Assembly: GCA_903894475.1 (NCBI GenBank)
Contig: CAITQH010000169.1
Coordinates: forward strand, 1-43,250
Source of the DNA: an uncultured beta proteobacterium
GTDB taxonomy: Bacteria; Pseudomonadota; Gammaproteobacteria; Burkholderiales; Burkholderiaceae_C
Length of the DNA: 43,250 nt
Direction: 5' to 3'
The notes beneath the pieces are model-generated. The model was given only the letters and a program-made list of their open reading frames with translations, ran no database searches and was not told the origin of the DNA. Positions within the stretch are counted from its first letter, which is position 1; every line of letters starts with the position of its first letter. The position numbers and the translations under genes are program-made. This document shows positions 25,132 to 32,824 of the stretch, piece after piece.

Positions 25132-28100
25132 CGAATGATCTCCGAATCACAATTGGCAACCACACGCGCAATGCGGCTCTTCAGTTCGGCGCTGACTTTG
25201 ACCTTGGCCAGCGCGCCGGGAATCAGTTGCGCCACATCCTTGCTCTCACCATCGACCACGACGCGTGTCTTCTCGAAAAGCTCCGGCAAATCCTGGTAGC
25301 AGGTTTTGCAGTCGGTGCATTTCACCTGGTCCGCAATGTCGTAAGTCACCAGCGCATCCGCCACGGCCGTGGCCGTGGCCGTGGCCGCGCCCGCAGGAGC
25401 AGCCGCGCCGGTCACCGGTGTGATGGGAATCGTGCGCGCTGCCGCCACCGGTGCCTTGCTGGAAGCAGCCAACTCCGACATGGCACGGGCAAAGGTATCG
25501 AGCGAAGAGTCGCGCAAGGTCACCGAATCCTGGTACTGCGCCTGCAGCGACTCGATGTCGGCGCGGTGGCTCTCGTCAAGCTTGGCCACATGCTGGCCAT
25601 CGAGGAACTGCAGCAGATGCCAGTACTTGCGGCGCTCTTCTACCAGCGCAATGATCGCCTGGGTTACTTCAATTTTCTGCAGACGCTTCTTGGCATCGGT
25701 CGACCAGATGAAAGGCTTGATACCCTGGCGATCGTCTTTCGCCAATTCAACGTAAGCCTCCACCGGCATCGCGTTGACCTCGTCCGCACCGAGCTTGTGG
25801 AACTGCTTCTTGAAACGGATTTCACCCAGCGCAAAGTGTGCCGGTGTCAGGGCCGTGCTGAGCAGCTTGAGCTGACCGGCATCGTCGATGTATTCCAGCG
25901 TGCTGCTGGCCCAGGTCTTCTCGGGCTCCGGGTTGCCTTCGAGCGAGAACCAGTCGTGCAGGGTGCTGCCACGCCTGGGGTCGTGCACAAACACCGGGTT
26001 CATGCGGCTCTGCACTGCCAGTCGTGAGCGCTCGGATGAGGCCGCGTCGCCAATGCCGTGCTCGCCCTGGCACGGTGTGTAGACGTCCATTAGTGCCGGG
26101 CCATCGGTGTAGGTGAGGCACTCCATGGTGTTCTTCAGGAAGTGTCCCTGCAGCGAGGTGCTGGTGGCGCAGACGAATACATTGGAGTGGAAGGCGGCGA
26201 TCAACCCGAGTTCCTTGCGCGACTCCTGCTTGCCGCTGGCCGCACTGCCATAACGTGCCAGATCGGAGTCCTGACCGATGAAGCTCGATGTCGAAGCCTG
26301 CCCGCCGGTATTGGAATACGAGCCGGTGTTGAGCACCAGCACCTTGAGCGGCGTGCCGCTCATCAGAATGCGCGAGAGCGCCCCAAAACCGATGTCGTAG
26401 GTAGCACCGTCGCCACCGACCGTGATCACGGTGGGCATCAGACCGAGTTCGGCCACGCTGAACTGTTCCCATGACAGCATGCGCAAGTCCTGGTCGTGCG
26501 TCTTGGCGTCATAAGCATCCGCCAGTTCGAGCCTGGCCAGGCGCTGCGCGCGTACATCGGAGACGGTCTGCGCTGCGATGCCCTCGAAGATACCCTTGGC
26601 CAGCGGCTGCGCATCCTGGAACAGGCTGTTGACCCAGGGATCGTTGTAGCAGTTGAACGGGAAAGTGGACGCGTAAACGCTGCTGCATCCAGTGGAGTTG
26701 GCCACAACAGCACCGGCCGGGCCGTTGCCGCTGGGGCCGCTCTCAAACAGATAGAGGCGCTTTTCCAGCGTAGCGATCAGTGCGCCAAGGCGCTCTGCCC
26801 GCTCGGCGTGCGTGCTTGCCACTGCGGTCTGTTTGGCGCTCAGGCCTGCAATCAGGGTTTCGAGCTCATGGATATGTTCGCGTTGCCGTTTGCTGGTGAT
26901 GGCCTGGTTGGTAGCCATCACCAGGCGGATGGCGGTCACCTCGCCACAACCGCGGCAAGCGCCGTGACCACCGGTGGTGGAATAGTAGTTGGAGCTGTCG
27001 AGCAGCAGCCGCTTGATCTCGCCATCGGGCTTGATGGCGCTGTCAACAAAACGGGCCGGCGTGTGCGGCAACTTGCCCATGAAGTCGAAGCGCTGCTGCA
27101 GGGACTGCAGCACGATGGCGTCCTGCTCGCGCGCAACCAGCGCACCCGGGCCGCAAACTTCGATGCACTCAAGGCAACCGGTGCACTTCCAGGGGTCCAC
27201 AATCGCCGAGAACAAGCCGCCACTACCGGCCTTGGCTTTTTCCATGGCATCAAAGAAAGGTCGTGTGCGCGCCACCGGGTAGAGCGCCAGCACATCGATC
27301 AGCTTGTTGACGTTGCGCAGCAGCGTCACGTTGTCGGTTTCCAGATGGGTCGCGGCGTCGGCCAGCAACTCGTGCAAGGCTCGCGCGTCCTTGCTCTGGC
27401 GATAACTCTCACGCACCGCCTCGGCCAGCGCATAAGCATGGCCGCGCATGGCCTCGGCCTGCGCCGCCGTGATATCCAATTGCTTGATGCCGCTGAGCAG
27501 CATGTCATGAATCTCGTGAACAACATTCGGAATGGCGGCGTCCGGGCAAACCAGTGCGCACTCCATGCAGCCGGTGCACAGATCGGCTTTGAACTCGGGC
27601 ACGGTGCGCCGGAACAGTCCCTTGTCCTTGGCACCGGCACTGCCGGCTGGCATGAACAAGCCGGTGCCCGGCAACACGGGTGCCTCGCCCAACGCGCCCT
27701 CTCGGAAAGGCTTGAGCACCATGTCCTCGAAATAGCTGGCGTCGAACATGCCTGCGCAAGCGGATGCGCCGGCACTCTGACACTGCACGGCCGACTGCGA
27801 CACGCTGTAGATCGGTATGGCGGCAGGCTTGCTTTCGATGCTCTTGAACTCGGGCAGGTCATAGTCGACCTTTTGCGTGGCCTCGATACCCTCGCGGATC
27901 ACCGCCATATTGCCATCGGTAACAGCACCGCCCTTGCCACCAAACTTCTTCGCAATTTGCTGCCTGACCTTTTCCAGAATCGTCGCCTGATCGGCGCCAC
28001 CCGCCACCTGCTGAACGTGCCCGGCAACAGCGCCAATGAAGGCAATGCCCATCATGCGCGTGGCGAGCTCCGGTGTCGGCGCATTCTTCTTGGCAACGGC

Positions 28101-30122
28101 AAAAGCGTCGATGATGAAGAAGCGAATCTTGCGTTCACGGATAGTCTGGCGCGCCTTCGCTGGCAACTCGGCCCAGACCTCTTGCGCAGTGGCATTGGAC
28201 TGCAGGATGAAGGTGCCGCCTGCTCCGAGTCCAAGCAACGGATTGGTGTGACTGAAAACCTTGTGGTCGGGTGCGATGACGACCTCCACATCCTCCAGTT
28301 CAGCGTTGGTGATCTTGACCGCCTCCGGGCTCAGGGTGATGTAGTAGTTGGTCGGAGCGCCGCTCTTTTCAGAGCCGTACTTGGGCGCCGACTTGGAGTG
28401 CATATTGAGCACGCCGGCCAGGATGTCGGTCAGCAACTTGCCGGATGCGATGGTGCCATAGCCGCCAACCGAGTGAAAACGCACGCGAAACCCGGCATCA
28501 GGCAGCAGTTTGGGATTGGGCTGGGTCTGCAGCGCCATCGGCTCGGTCTCGGGGTAGGCAGCTTTGAGACGCTGCAGGAGTTCCGCCACCACTGGCGTCG
28601 CGGTGTCCGAGAAAAACTGGGAACCCAGATAAATCAGCGGCACCAGTTGCCCATCTTCCATGTTCTTGAAAGCAGCGATCAAATGGCGCGGTTGCAGATC
28701 GTGCCCGCCCAGACCAAAGATGGCGGTGGTGAGCATTGGGCTGCTCTCAAGTGCCGGGATGCCGGCATGGCGCATCTGGCTTGCGTTTTCGCGTGCCTTG
28801 AACAGGGCCTGCGTGACAAAACTGGTCAGCGCTGTCTGGTCCGAGCGCTCCAACACGGTCACCGCCTTCTTGCCCTTGAGTGCCGCCACAAGCTCTGCCT
28901 CGGGGAACGGTTGCAGCAGCTTGATGGCCACCAGCCCCACTTTTTTTCCCTGACCGCGCAGGTGAGTCACGACTGCTTCCACATCATCGGTGACGGAACC
29001 CAGTCCGACCATCACGTAGTCCGCGTCTTCGCACATAAAGGTCTGGACCGGCTTGTAGCTGCGCCCGCTCAGCTCGGCGTACTCGTCCATTGCCTGACGG
29101 ACGATGGCCGGCACGGCGACGACAAAATGGGTTCGGTGGTCGACCGATCCCGCCTGAAAATCCGGCTGGTTCTGAACCGCACCGGTAAGACCCGGATTGT
29201 TCACGTCCACCAGCGCCGGCACCAGTTGACGCGTGCCCTTCTCCAAGGCGTTGAGCCACTGGCGTTTCCATGGTGCATGCAATTCCTCAGGCAGCCAGAC
29301 CAGGGTCTGTGCCAGCCCTTCGCCAGCGTTGTCAGACTCGATCTGCGCGGCGTGGCTCTGAAGATAGTCTTGCAGGGCAGACAACTGCTGCGATGTCAGA
29401 TCCGCTTCGCGCCGTGCCAGGTACTGCTGTAACTGCACCACCCTGCCCTTGGCTCCGTACAGCATCTCCTGCGCCAGCGTCGGCGCCTTGATGCGCCCGG
29501 CCGGATCACCCAGGTACTCGCGCAGCAGGGCGGGCTCGGGCATCAGCGCCTCGCTCATCATGTGGCTGGTGGCAAAACCGTCCATGGCGTTGGCCACCGG
29601 AATCAGCGACAGCGAGGCTACGCGGTAGGAGATGGCGGCCAGATCCGCCGCTTCCTGCGGGTTGGAGCCAAACAGAATGGTATAGCCGGAAGACAGCAGG
29701 GAATACACGTCGTCATGCCCGGCCATCACGTTGAGCGAATGCTTGGAAACCACACGCGCAGCCACCTGCAGCACAAAACCGCCAACCTTCTTGCCGACCG
29801 TGACGTAATGCGATTCGAGCGCATACAGGATGCCCTGACTCGATGATGCGTTGGAGATGAACTGGCCACCGGTCAGTGCCGCACCGAGCGCACCGCTCTG
29901 CGCCGAATGCTCGCCTTCGGGCTCGAAAAAGAAGGGATGCTTGCCAAAGACATTGACGCCCCCTTCCGCACGAAACGCCTCGTAGATTTCGGCAATCTCG
30001 GTAGAGGGCGTAATCGGGTAGCCGATCACTCCGCCGCAGACCTGGCTCATGACATAGGCGACCGCGCCATTGCCATGAATGACGTTGGGGATGCCGGGGA
30101 ATTTTGCTGTCGTGGCTTTCAT
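25128..30122 (-). CDS. Giant pyruvate:ferredoxin oxidoreductase-like 2-oxoacid oxidoreductase
   Basis: The 1664-residue protein has all PFOR domains in one chain: pyruvate-binding domain I (VIGYPITPSTEIAEIYEAF), domain II, the gamma domain (GGYGTIASGKLL), an 8Fe ferredoxin region (CTGCMECALVCP and CTGCLECIEVCGP) and the TPP domain (CRGCGE, GGDGATYDIGFG, NTGSYSNTGGQAS). It oxidises a 2-oxoacid with CoA to acyl-CoA and CO2. Common PFORs have ~1170-1200 residues. The extra ~450 lie in an insertion after domain I, a ~95-residue spacer between the two ferredoxin clusters, and a C-terminal Ala/Pro linker. The linker carries a further Cys-containing module (CTDCKTC) that may dock the flavoprotein partner. 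An FNR-like site lies ~205 bp upstream. Pyruvate as substrate is likely but not proven. Confidence 0.92.
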   Translation of the reverse strand: MKATTAKFPGIPNVIHGNGAVAYVMSQVCGGVIGYPITPSTEIAEIYEAFRAEGGVNVFGKHPFFFEPEGEHSAQSGALGAALTGGQFISNASSSQGILYALESHYVTVGKKVGGFVLQVAARVVSKHSLNVMAGHDDVYSLLSSGYTILFGSNPQEAADLAAISYRVASLSLIPVANAMDGFATSHMMSEALMPEPALLREYLGDPAGRIKAPTLAQEMLYGAKGRVVQLQQYLARREADLTSQQLSALQDYLQSHAAQIESDNAGEGLAQTLVWLPEELHAPWKRQWLNALEKGTRQLVPALVDVNNPGLTGAVQNQPDFQAGSVDHRTHFVVAVPAIVRQAMDEYAELSGRSYKPVQTFMCEDADYVMVGLGSVTDDVEAVVTHLRGQGKKVGLVAIKLLQPFPEAELVAALKGKKAVTVLERSDQTALTSFVTQALFKARENASQMRHAGIPALESSPMLTTAIFGLGGHDLQPRHLIAAFKNMEDGQLVPLIYLGSQFFSDTATPVVAELLQRLKAAYPETEPMALQTQPNPKLLPDAGFRVRFHSVGGYGTIASGKLLTDILAGVLNMHSKSAPKYGSEKSGAPTNYYITLSPEAVKITNAELEDVEVVIAPDHKVFSHTNPLLGLGAGGTFILQSNATAQEVWAELPAKARQTIRERKIRFFIIDAFAVAKKNAPTPELATRMMGIAFIGAVAGHVQQVAGGADQATILEKVRQQIAKKFGGKGGAVTDGNMAVIREGIEATQKVDYDLPEFKSIESKPAAIPIYSVSQSAVQCQSAGASACAGMFDASYFEDMVLKPFREGALGEAPVLPGTGLFMPAGSAGAKDKGLFRRTVPEFKADLCTGCMECALVCPDAAIPNVVHEIHDMLLSGIKQLDITAAQAEAMRGHAYALAEAVRESYRQSKDARALHELLADAATHLETDNVTLLRNVNKLIDVLALYPVARTRPFFDAMEKAKAGSGGLFSAIVDPWKCTGCLECIEVCGPGALVAREQDAIVLQSLQQRFDFMGKLPHTPARFVDSAIKPDGEIKRLLLDSSNYYSTTGGHGACRGCGEVTAIRLVMATNQAITSKRQREHIHELETLIAGLSAKQTAVASTHAERAERLGALIATLEKRLYLFESGPSGNGPAGAVVANSTGCSSVYASTFPFNCYNDPWVNSLFQDAQPLAKGIFEGIAAQTVSDVRAQRLARLELADAYDAKTHDQDLRMLSWEQFSVAELGLMPTVITVGGDGATYDIGFGALSRILMSGTPLKVLVLNTGSYSNTGGQASTSSFIGQDSDLARYGSAASGKQESRKELGLIAAFHSNVFVCATSTSLQGHFLKNTMECLTYTDGPALMDVYTPCQGEHGIGDAASSERSRLAVQSRMNPVFVHDPRRGSTLHDWFSLEGNPEPEKTWASSTLEYIDDAGQLKLLSTALTPAHFALGEIRFKKQFHKLGADEVNAMPVEAYVELAKDDRQGIKPFIWSTDAKKRLQKIEVTQAIIALVEERRKYWHLLQFLDGQHVAKLDESHRADIESLQAQYQDSVTLRDSSLDTFARAMSELAASSKAPVAAARTIPITPVTGAAAPAGAATATATAVADALVTYDIADQVKCTDCKTCYQDLPELFEKTRVVVDGESKDVAQLIPGALAKVKVSAELKSRIARVVANCDSEIIR
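25365..25388. repeat. Hexanucleotide repeat in the PFOR-like C-terminal linker
   Basis: GGCCGT occurs three times in tandem and is followed by GGCCGC. On the coding strand it gives alternating Ala-Thr (ATATATAV) in an Ala/Pro-rich linker just before the terminal CTDCKTC module. Changes in copy number would keep frame and alter tether length. Confidence 0.7.
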
Positions 30123-30326
30123 AGTGCTTCGTCCATGGGTTAACGGTTGATCTCAAGGCCCACCCTGGATGAACTCATAGCCTGGTCGCACCCTCTCTGG
30201 CCACAGACAGCTAAGCGGAAAAACACTCACCCCAAATGGGCACGCAGAAAGCTCGCTTCCCGCGCATTTTGGCGAATGAATAGTAGCACCACTATGTGAT
30301 AAACAAGCCCTTACACACGTCATCTA

Positions 30327-30340
30327 TTGACGTGCATCAA
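30327..30340. promoter_or_regulatory. FNR/Anr-type box upstream of the PFOR-like gene
   Basis: TTGACGTGCATCAA differs from the FNR consensus TTGAT-N4-ATCAA by one base. It lies in the 263-bp gap at 30123-30385, about 205 bp before the PFOR-like start. On the minus strand an AT-rich GTTTATCACATAG lies ~30 bp downstream, where a class II FNR-dependent -10 would fall. An overlapping palindrome (CACGTCA-TCTAT-TGACGTG, 30316-30334) may be a second operator. Oxygen-responsive control would suit an oxygen-sensitive Fe-S enzyme. The rest of the gap, 30123-30290, shows nothing I can identify. Confidence 0.5.
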
Positions 30341-30348
30341 GCCACGCC

Positions 30349-30385
30349 TTACATCCCCCGGAACAGGCCGGCGTAGCTGCGGCTG
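30349..30385 (-). repeat. Second copy of the LytTR gene 3' end (att-like direct repeat, left)
   Basis: On the minus strand this 37-bp stretch reads SRSYAGLFRGM plus a TAA stop, exactly the last 11 residues of the response regulator whose gene ends at 39243. The DNA differs at four positions, all synonymous third codon bases or the stop (TAA against TAG). It begins directly after the STAS gene stop and has no gene attached. With the matching copy at 39243-39279 it flanks an 8.9-kb block in direct orientation. Confidence 0.8.
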
Positions 30386-30670
30386 TCATGTCTGAATGCT
30401 GATAATCCTGTCGAAACCACTGATTTTGATGACTTCCAGAATCGCGGGCTTGGGCGCGGTTAGAACCAGTTTGCCGCCTCTGGCCTTTGCGGCTTTCGCA
30501 ACCACCAGCAAGACGCGCAGCCCGGCACTGCTGACATAGTCAAGCTCCGACAAATCCATATTGATCGAATTCACATCGTCAACCAGCAAAGCCAGCAAAG
30601 CTTTCTCGGCGGCACCCGCGGTGGCTGTATCCAAACGGCCTGTGGATCTGTATGTAACGCTAGTATTCAT
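30386..30670 (-). CDS. STAS-domain anti-sigma factor antagonist
   Basis: The 94-residue protein is a lone STAS domain of the SpoIIAA/RsbV type. The phosphorylation loop is intact: LDYVSSAGLRVLL with Ser47/Ser48. It is preceded by INMDLSEL and followed by the GGKLVLTAPKPAILEVIKISG helix-strand pattern. In partner switching the unphosphorylated form binds the RsbW-like kinase, whose gene diverges from this one 83 bp away. The PP2C phosphatase encoded at 36239-38320 is the likely enzyme that dephosphorylates it. Its stop abuts the orphan LytTR gene tail. Confidence 0.9.
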   Translation of the reverse strand: MNTSVTYRSTGRLDTATAGAAEKALLALLVDDVNSINMDLSELDYVSSAGLRVLLVVAKAAKARGGKLVLTAPKPAILEVIKISGFDRIISIQT

Positions 30671-30753
30671 GTTACGAAATCTTGCTAATTAGTTCGCCTA
30701 TCGTATAGCAATTTTGTCGGAACCGGCTCAGAGGCACCCTATAGAATTTGACA

Positions 30754-31170
30754 ATGTCAGATAAACTCACACTCGAAGGCGATGCCGACATGGCCAGTCT
30801 GGCCATCCTGCTTGATGCCATCGAGAGTTTTGGTCACAGTCAAACCTGGCCTGTGCATGTCGTGACACAAGTTCGCCTGGCCTTAGAGGAAGTTATCGTC
30901 AATGTCATGTCTTATGGATCACTCGGACCGGGCGCGCCGCATTTGAAGATTGATCTGACGCAGAAGGAATCGCAAGTCCAAATCGCGGTTGCCGACAACG
31001 GAATTGCCTTCGACCCCCTACAGATCGCGCCGCCCAAGCTGGATGCCACGCTGGAAAATAGGAAAATTGGCGGGCTGGGAATTTTTCTGGTTTTCCAGCT
31101 GATGGACAGTGTCACCTATCATCGCAGCGGCGAATGGAACCGGCTGTTGATGAACAAGTCTCTTCTGTGA
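30754..31170 (+). CDS. RsbW-like anti-sigma/serine kinase (HATPase_c_2)
   Basis: The 138-residue protein has a GHKL ATPase fold with the N-box ALEEVIVNVMSYG, the G1 box ADNGIAFDP and the G2 box KIGGLGIFLV. Such small proteins phosphorylate a STAS antagonist and sequester a sigma factor or other output protein. ATG 30754 is preferred; a TTG six bases upstream is possible. Neither has a good ribosome site. A TATAGAAT at 30740-30747 could be a -10 giving an almost leaderless message. It is divergent from its probable STAS partner and convergent with the metallo-hydrolase gene. No sigma factor partner is adjacent. Confidence 0.88.
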   Translation: MSDKLTLEGDADMASLAILLDAIESFGHSQTWPVHVVTQVRLALEEVIVNVMSYGSLGPGAPHLKIDLTQKESQVQIAVADNGIAFDPLQIAPPKLDATLENRKIGGLGIFLVFQLMDSVTYHRSGEWNRLLMNKSLL

Positions 31171-31190
31171 CCACTGACCGATACCCAAAG

Positions 31191-32150
31191 CTAAAGGTCT
31201 AATTCAAGGCCATCGTATGCGGTCACGACTGCGAGTTCAGCCTCACTGCGGGTGATCGCCTCGAGTCGGCGCGACTGGTCCAGAACACCGGCAATTTTCG
31301 CATCGTCATAGGCTGGCTCGTGGTGAAACATGCAAATGCGCCTGGCTTTGGCGGCCTGGCACAGCTCGATCCCCACCATATTGCTGGAATGCCCCCAATC
31401 GGCGCGCACTGAAACGGCATCGGCCAGCGAGTACATGGCATCGAACACCACCAGATCTGCGTCGCGAAAAAAATCGATATACCGGTCCAGCGAGGCCTGT
31501 TCATCGAGTTTGTGCTCGGAATCGGTCGAATAAACCATGGTCTTGCCATGGCGCTCGAAACGCCAACCAAACGAGTCACCCGAATGAAGCTGCAATAGTG
31601 CCGTTACCGAGTACCCGGCAATTTCATAGCTTTGACCCGGCAGCAGCAGGTCAAACTCGATTTGCGCCGCCAGCGCATCAAACTCAACCGGAAAACACGG
31701 CGGTGATTGCTGCCGCCGAAAAGCCAGTTCGGCCTGCGCATGGCAGGTGTGGATGACGATACGATTGCCCGGAATATAGACCGGGGTAAAGAAGGGGAAA
31801 CCCATGATGTGGTCCCAATGCAGGTGGGACATGAAAACATGGTAAGTCTGCGGCGAACCGGGCGGGAAATGGCGCAAATAGTCAGCCCCCAGCGGCCGCG
31901 CACCCGATCCGAAGTCCAGGAACACGTGACCTGCTCCCTCGGCCTCCAGTTGCACGCAACTGGAATGGCCACCATACGTGCCTCTGATTTCAAAAGGCAG
32001 TTGAAAATCGACAAATGCCTCCACATCTTGTCGTCGACTCAAGCCCTGATCCATCGCCGCATTGAGCGCTGCCACCACTTTGGCGCGCGTTTGTTCGGCG
32101 GTCAGCGAGATCGGAATAGATCCCCGAGTACCCCAAAAACGGACCTTCAT
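31191..32150 (-). CDS. Metallo-beta-lactamase-fold hydrolase
   Basis: The 319-residue protein starts at ATG 32150 (MKVRFWGTRGSIP), overlapping the permease stop by 4 bp; the longer frame to 32327 lies inside the permease gene. The metal-binding HxHxDH is HLHWDH at 109-114. An Asp-containing YSTDSEH segment and HHEPAYDD later in the chain supply further ligands. The FWGTRGSIP start and GTYGGHSSCVQLEA are typical of MBL phosphodiesterase-like proteins related to PhnP/RNase Z rather than lactamases. It is cytoplasmic and last in the signalling operon. A cyclic nucleotide or phosphodiester substrate is possible but unproven. Confidence 0.85.
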   Translation of the reverse strand: MKVRFWGTRGSIPISLTAEQTRAKVVAALNAAMDQGLSRRQDVEAFVDFQLPFEIRGTYGGHSSCVQLEAEGAGHVFLDFGSGARPLGADYLRHFPPGSPQTYHVFMSHLHWDHIMGFPFFTPVYIPGNRIVIHTCHAQAELAFRRQQSPPCFPVEFDALAAQIEFDLLLPGQSYEIAGYSVTALLQLHSGDSFGWRFERHGKTMVYSTDSEHKLDEQASLDRYIDFFRDADLVVFDAMYSLADAVSVRADWGHSSNMVGIELCQAAKARRICMFHHEPAYDDAKIAGVLDQSRRLEAITRSEAELAVVTAYDGLELDL

Positions 32151-32824
32151 CGCGAAGCCTTTCCAAGTCGATGTGATGCGGGACCCAGGCGCGCAGCAAG
32201 ATACGCCCTGGTCCATTGCATCAAGCGGGTCAAAGGGTAGCAAAACAGGAAGAAACAGACGCAGGCGTACAAATAGACCGGCAGCATCAAGCCTGTATTG
32301 CCGGTGGCATTGATCACCGTATTGCAACGGCTGACAAGCTCACTCACCCCAATGATCGAAGCGGTGCTGGAGGCGATCACAATGATCAGCATATAGCTCG
32401 TCCAGTTGGGCAAGAAGAGCAGCGCTGCTGCGTGATCTCCCTTGCGCCAATCACGCAGGGTTGCGGTCAGATTATCAGACGTAAATCCAATCACTGCCAT
32501 GGCCAGAGCGAGTGATGCATTCAGCCAGCTCGGAAAACCCAGCGTGATCGAGGTGCCGGGCAACACAAACTCGCTGGGCAGCATGAAAACCAGGTAGAAC
32601 TGGAAAACAATGGTGGGCACATTGCGTGTGAATTCGGTCAGCAGCAAGCTAAGCTTCACCCGCCGCGGACGACTGGACAGTCTGAGCAGAGCCAGTCCCC
32701 AACCCAGCCCGGTTCCGATCACCATCGCCAGCGACGCAATCAGAATGTTCAAACTGAAGCCAGTCAGCAAGAAAGGCGTCCAGGTGATCAACTCGCGCAG
32801 CACGTCCAGGCCCAGCAGGTTCAT
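32147..32824 (-). CDS. Permease-like membrane protein of the polar amino-acid ABC family
   Basis: The 225-residue protein has about five membrane helices. The family core is ASSTASIIGVSELVSRCN, matching the TSL-x-x-IGVxEL region of His/Glu/Gln permeases. The cytoplasmic coupling loop that should read EAAxxxG...LPQA is degenerate (RKGDHAAALLFLPNW). It overlaps both neighbours by 4 bp (ATGA at 32821-32824 and 32147-32150). No ATP-binding cassette gene is present in the operon or elsewhere in the window. It may therefore use an ATPase encoded elsewhere, or act as a sensor component rather than a transporter. Confidence 0.8.
   Translation of the reverse strand: MNLLGLDVLRELITWTPFLLTGFSLNILIASLAMVIGTGLGWGLALLRLSSRPRRVKLSLLLTEFTRNVPTIVFQFYLVFMLPSEFVLPGTSITLGFPSWLNASLALAMAVIGFTSDNLTATLRDWRKGDHAAALLFLPNWTSYMLIIVIASSTASIIGVSELVSRCNTVINATGNTGLMLPVYLYACVCFFLFCYPLTRLMQWTRAYLAARLGPASHRLGKASR

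Noticed and set aside
26496-29432. Plus-strand open frame of 978 codons antisense to the PFOR-like gene
   Set aside because: It is a GC-rich shadow frame full of Arg, His and Gln with no recognisable domain. The minus-strand PFOR motifs explain the sequence.
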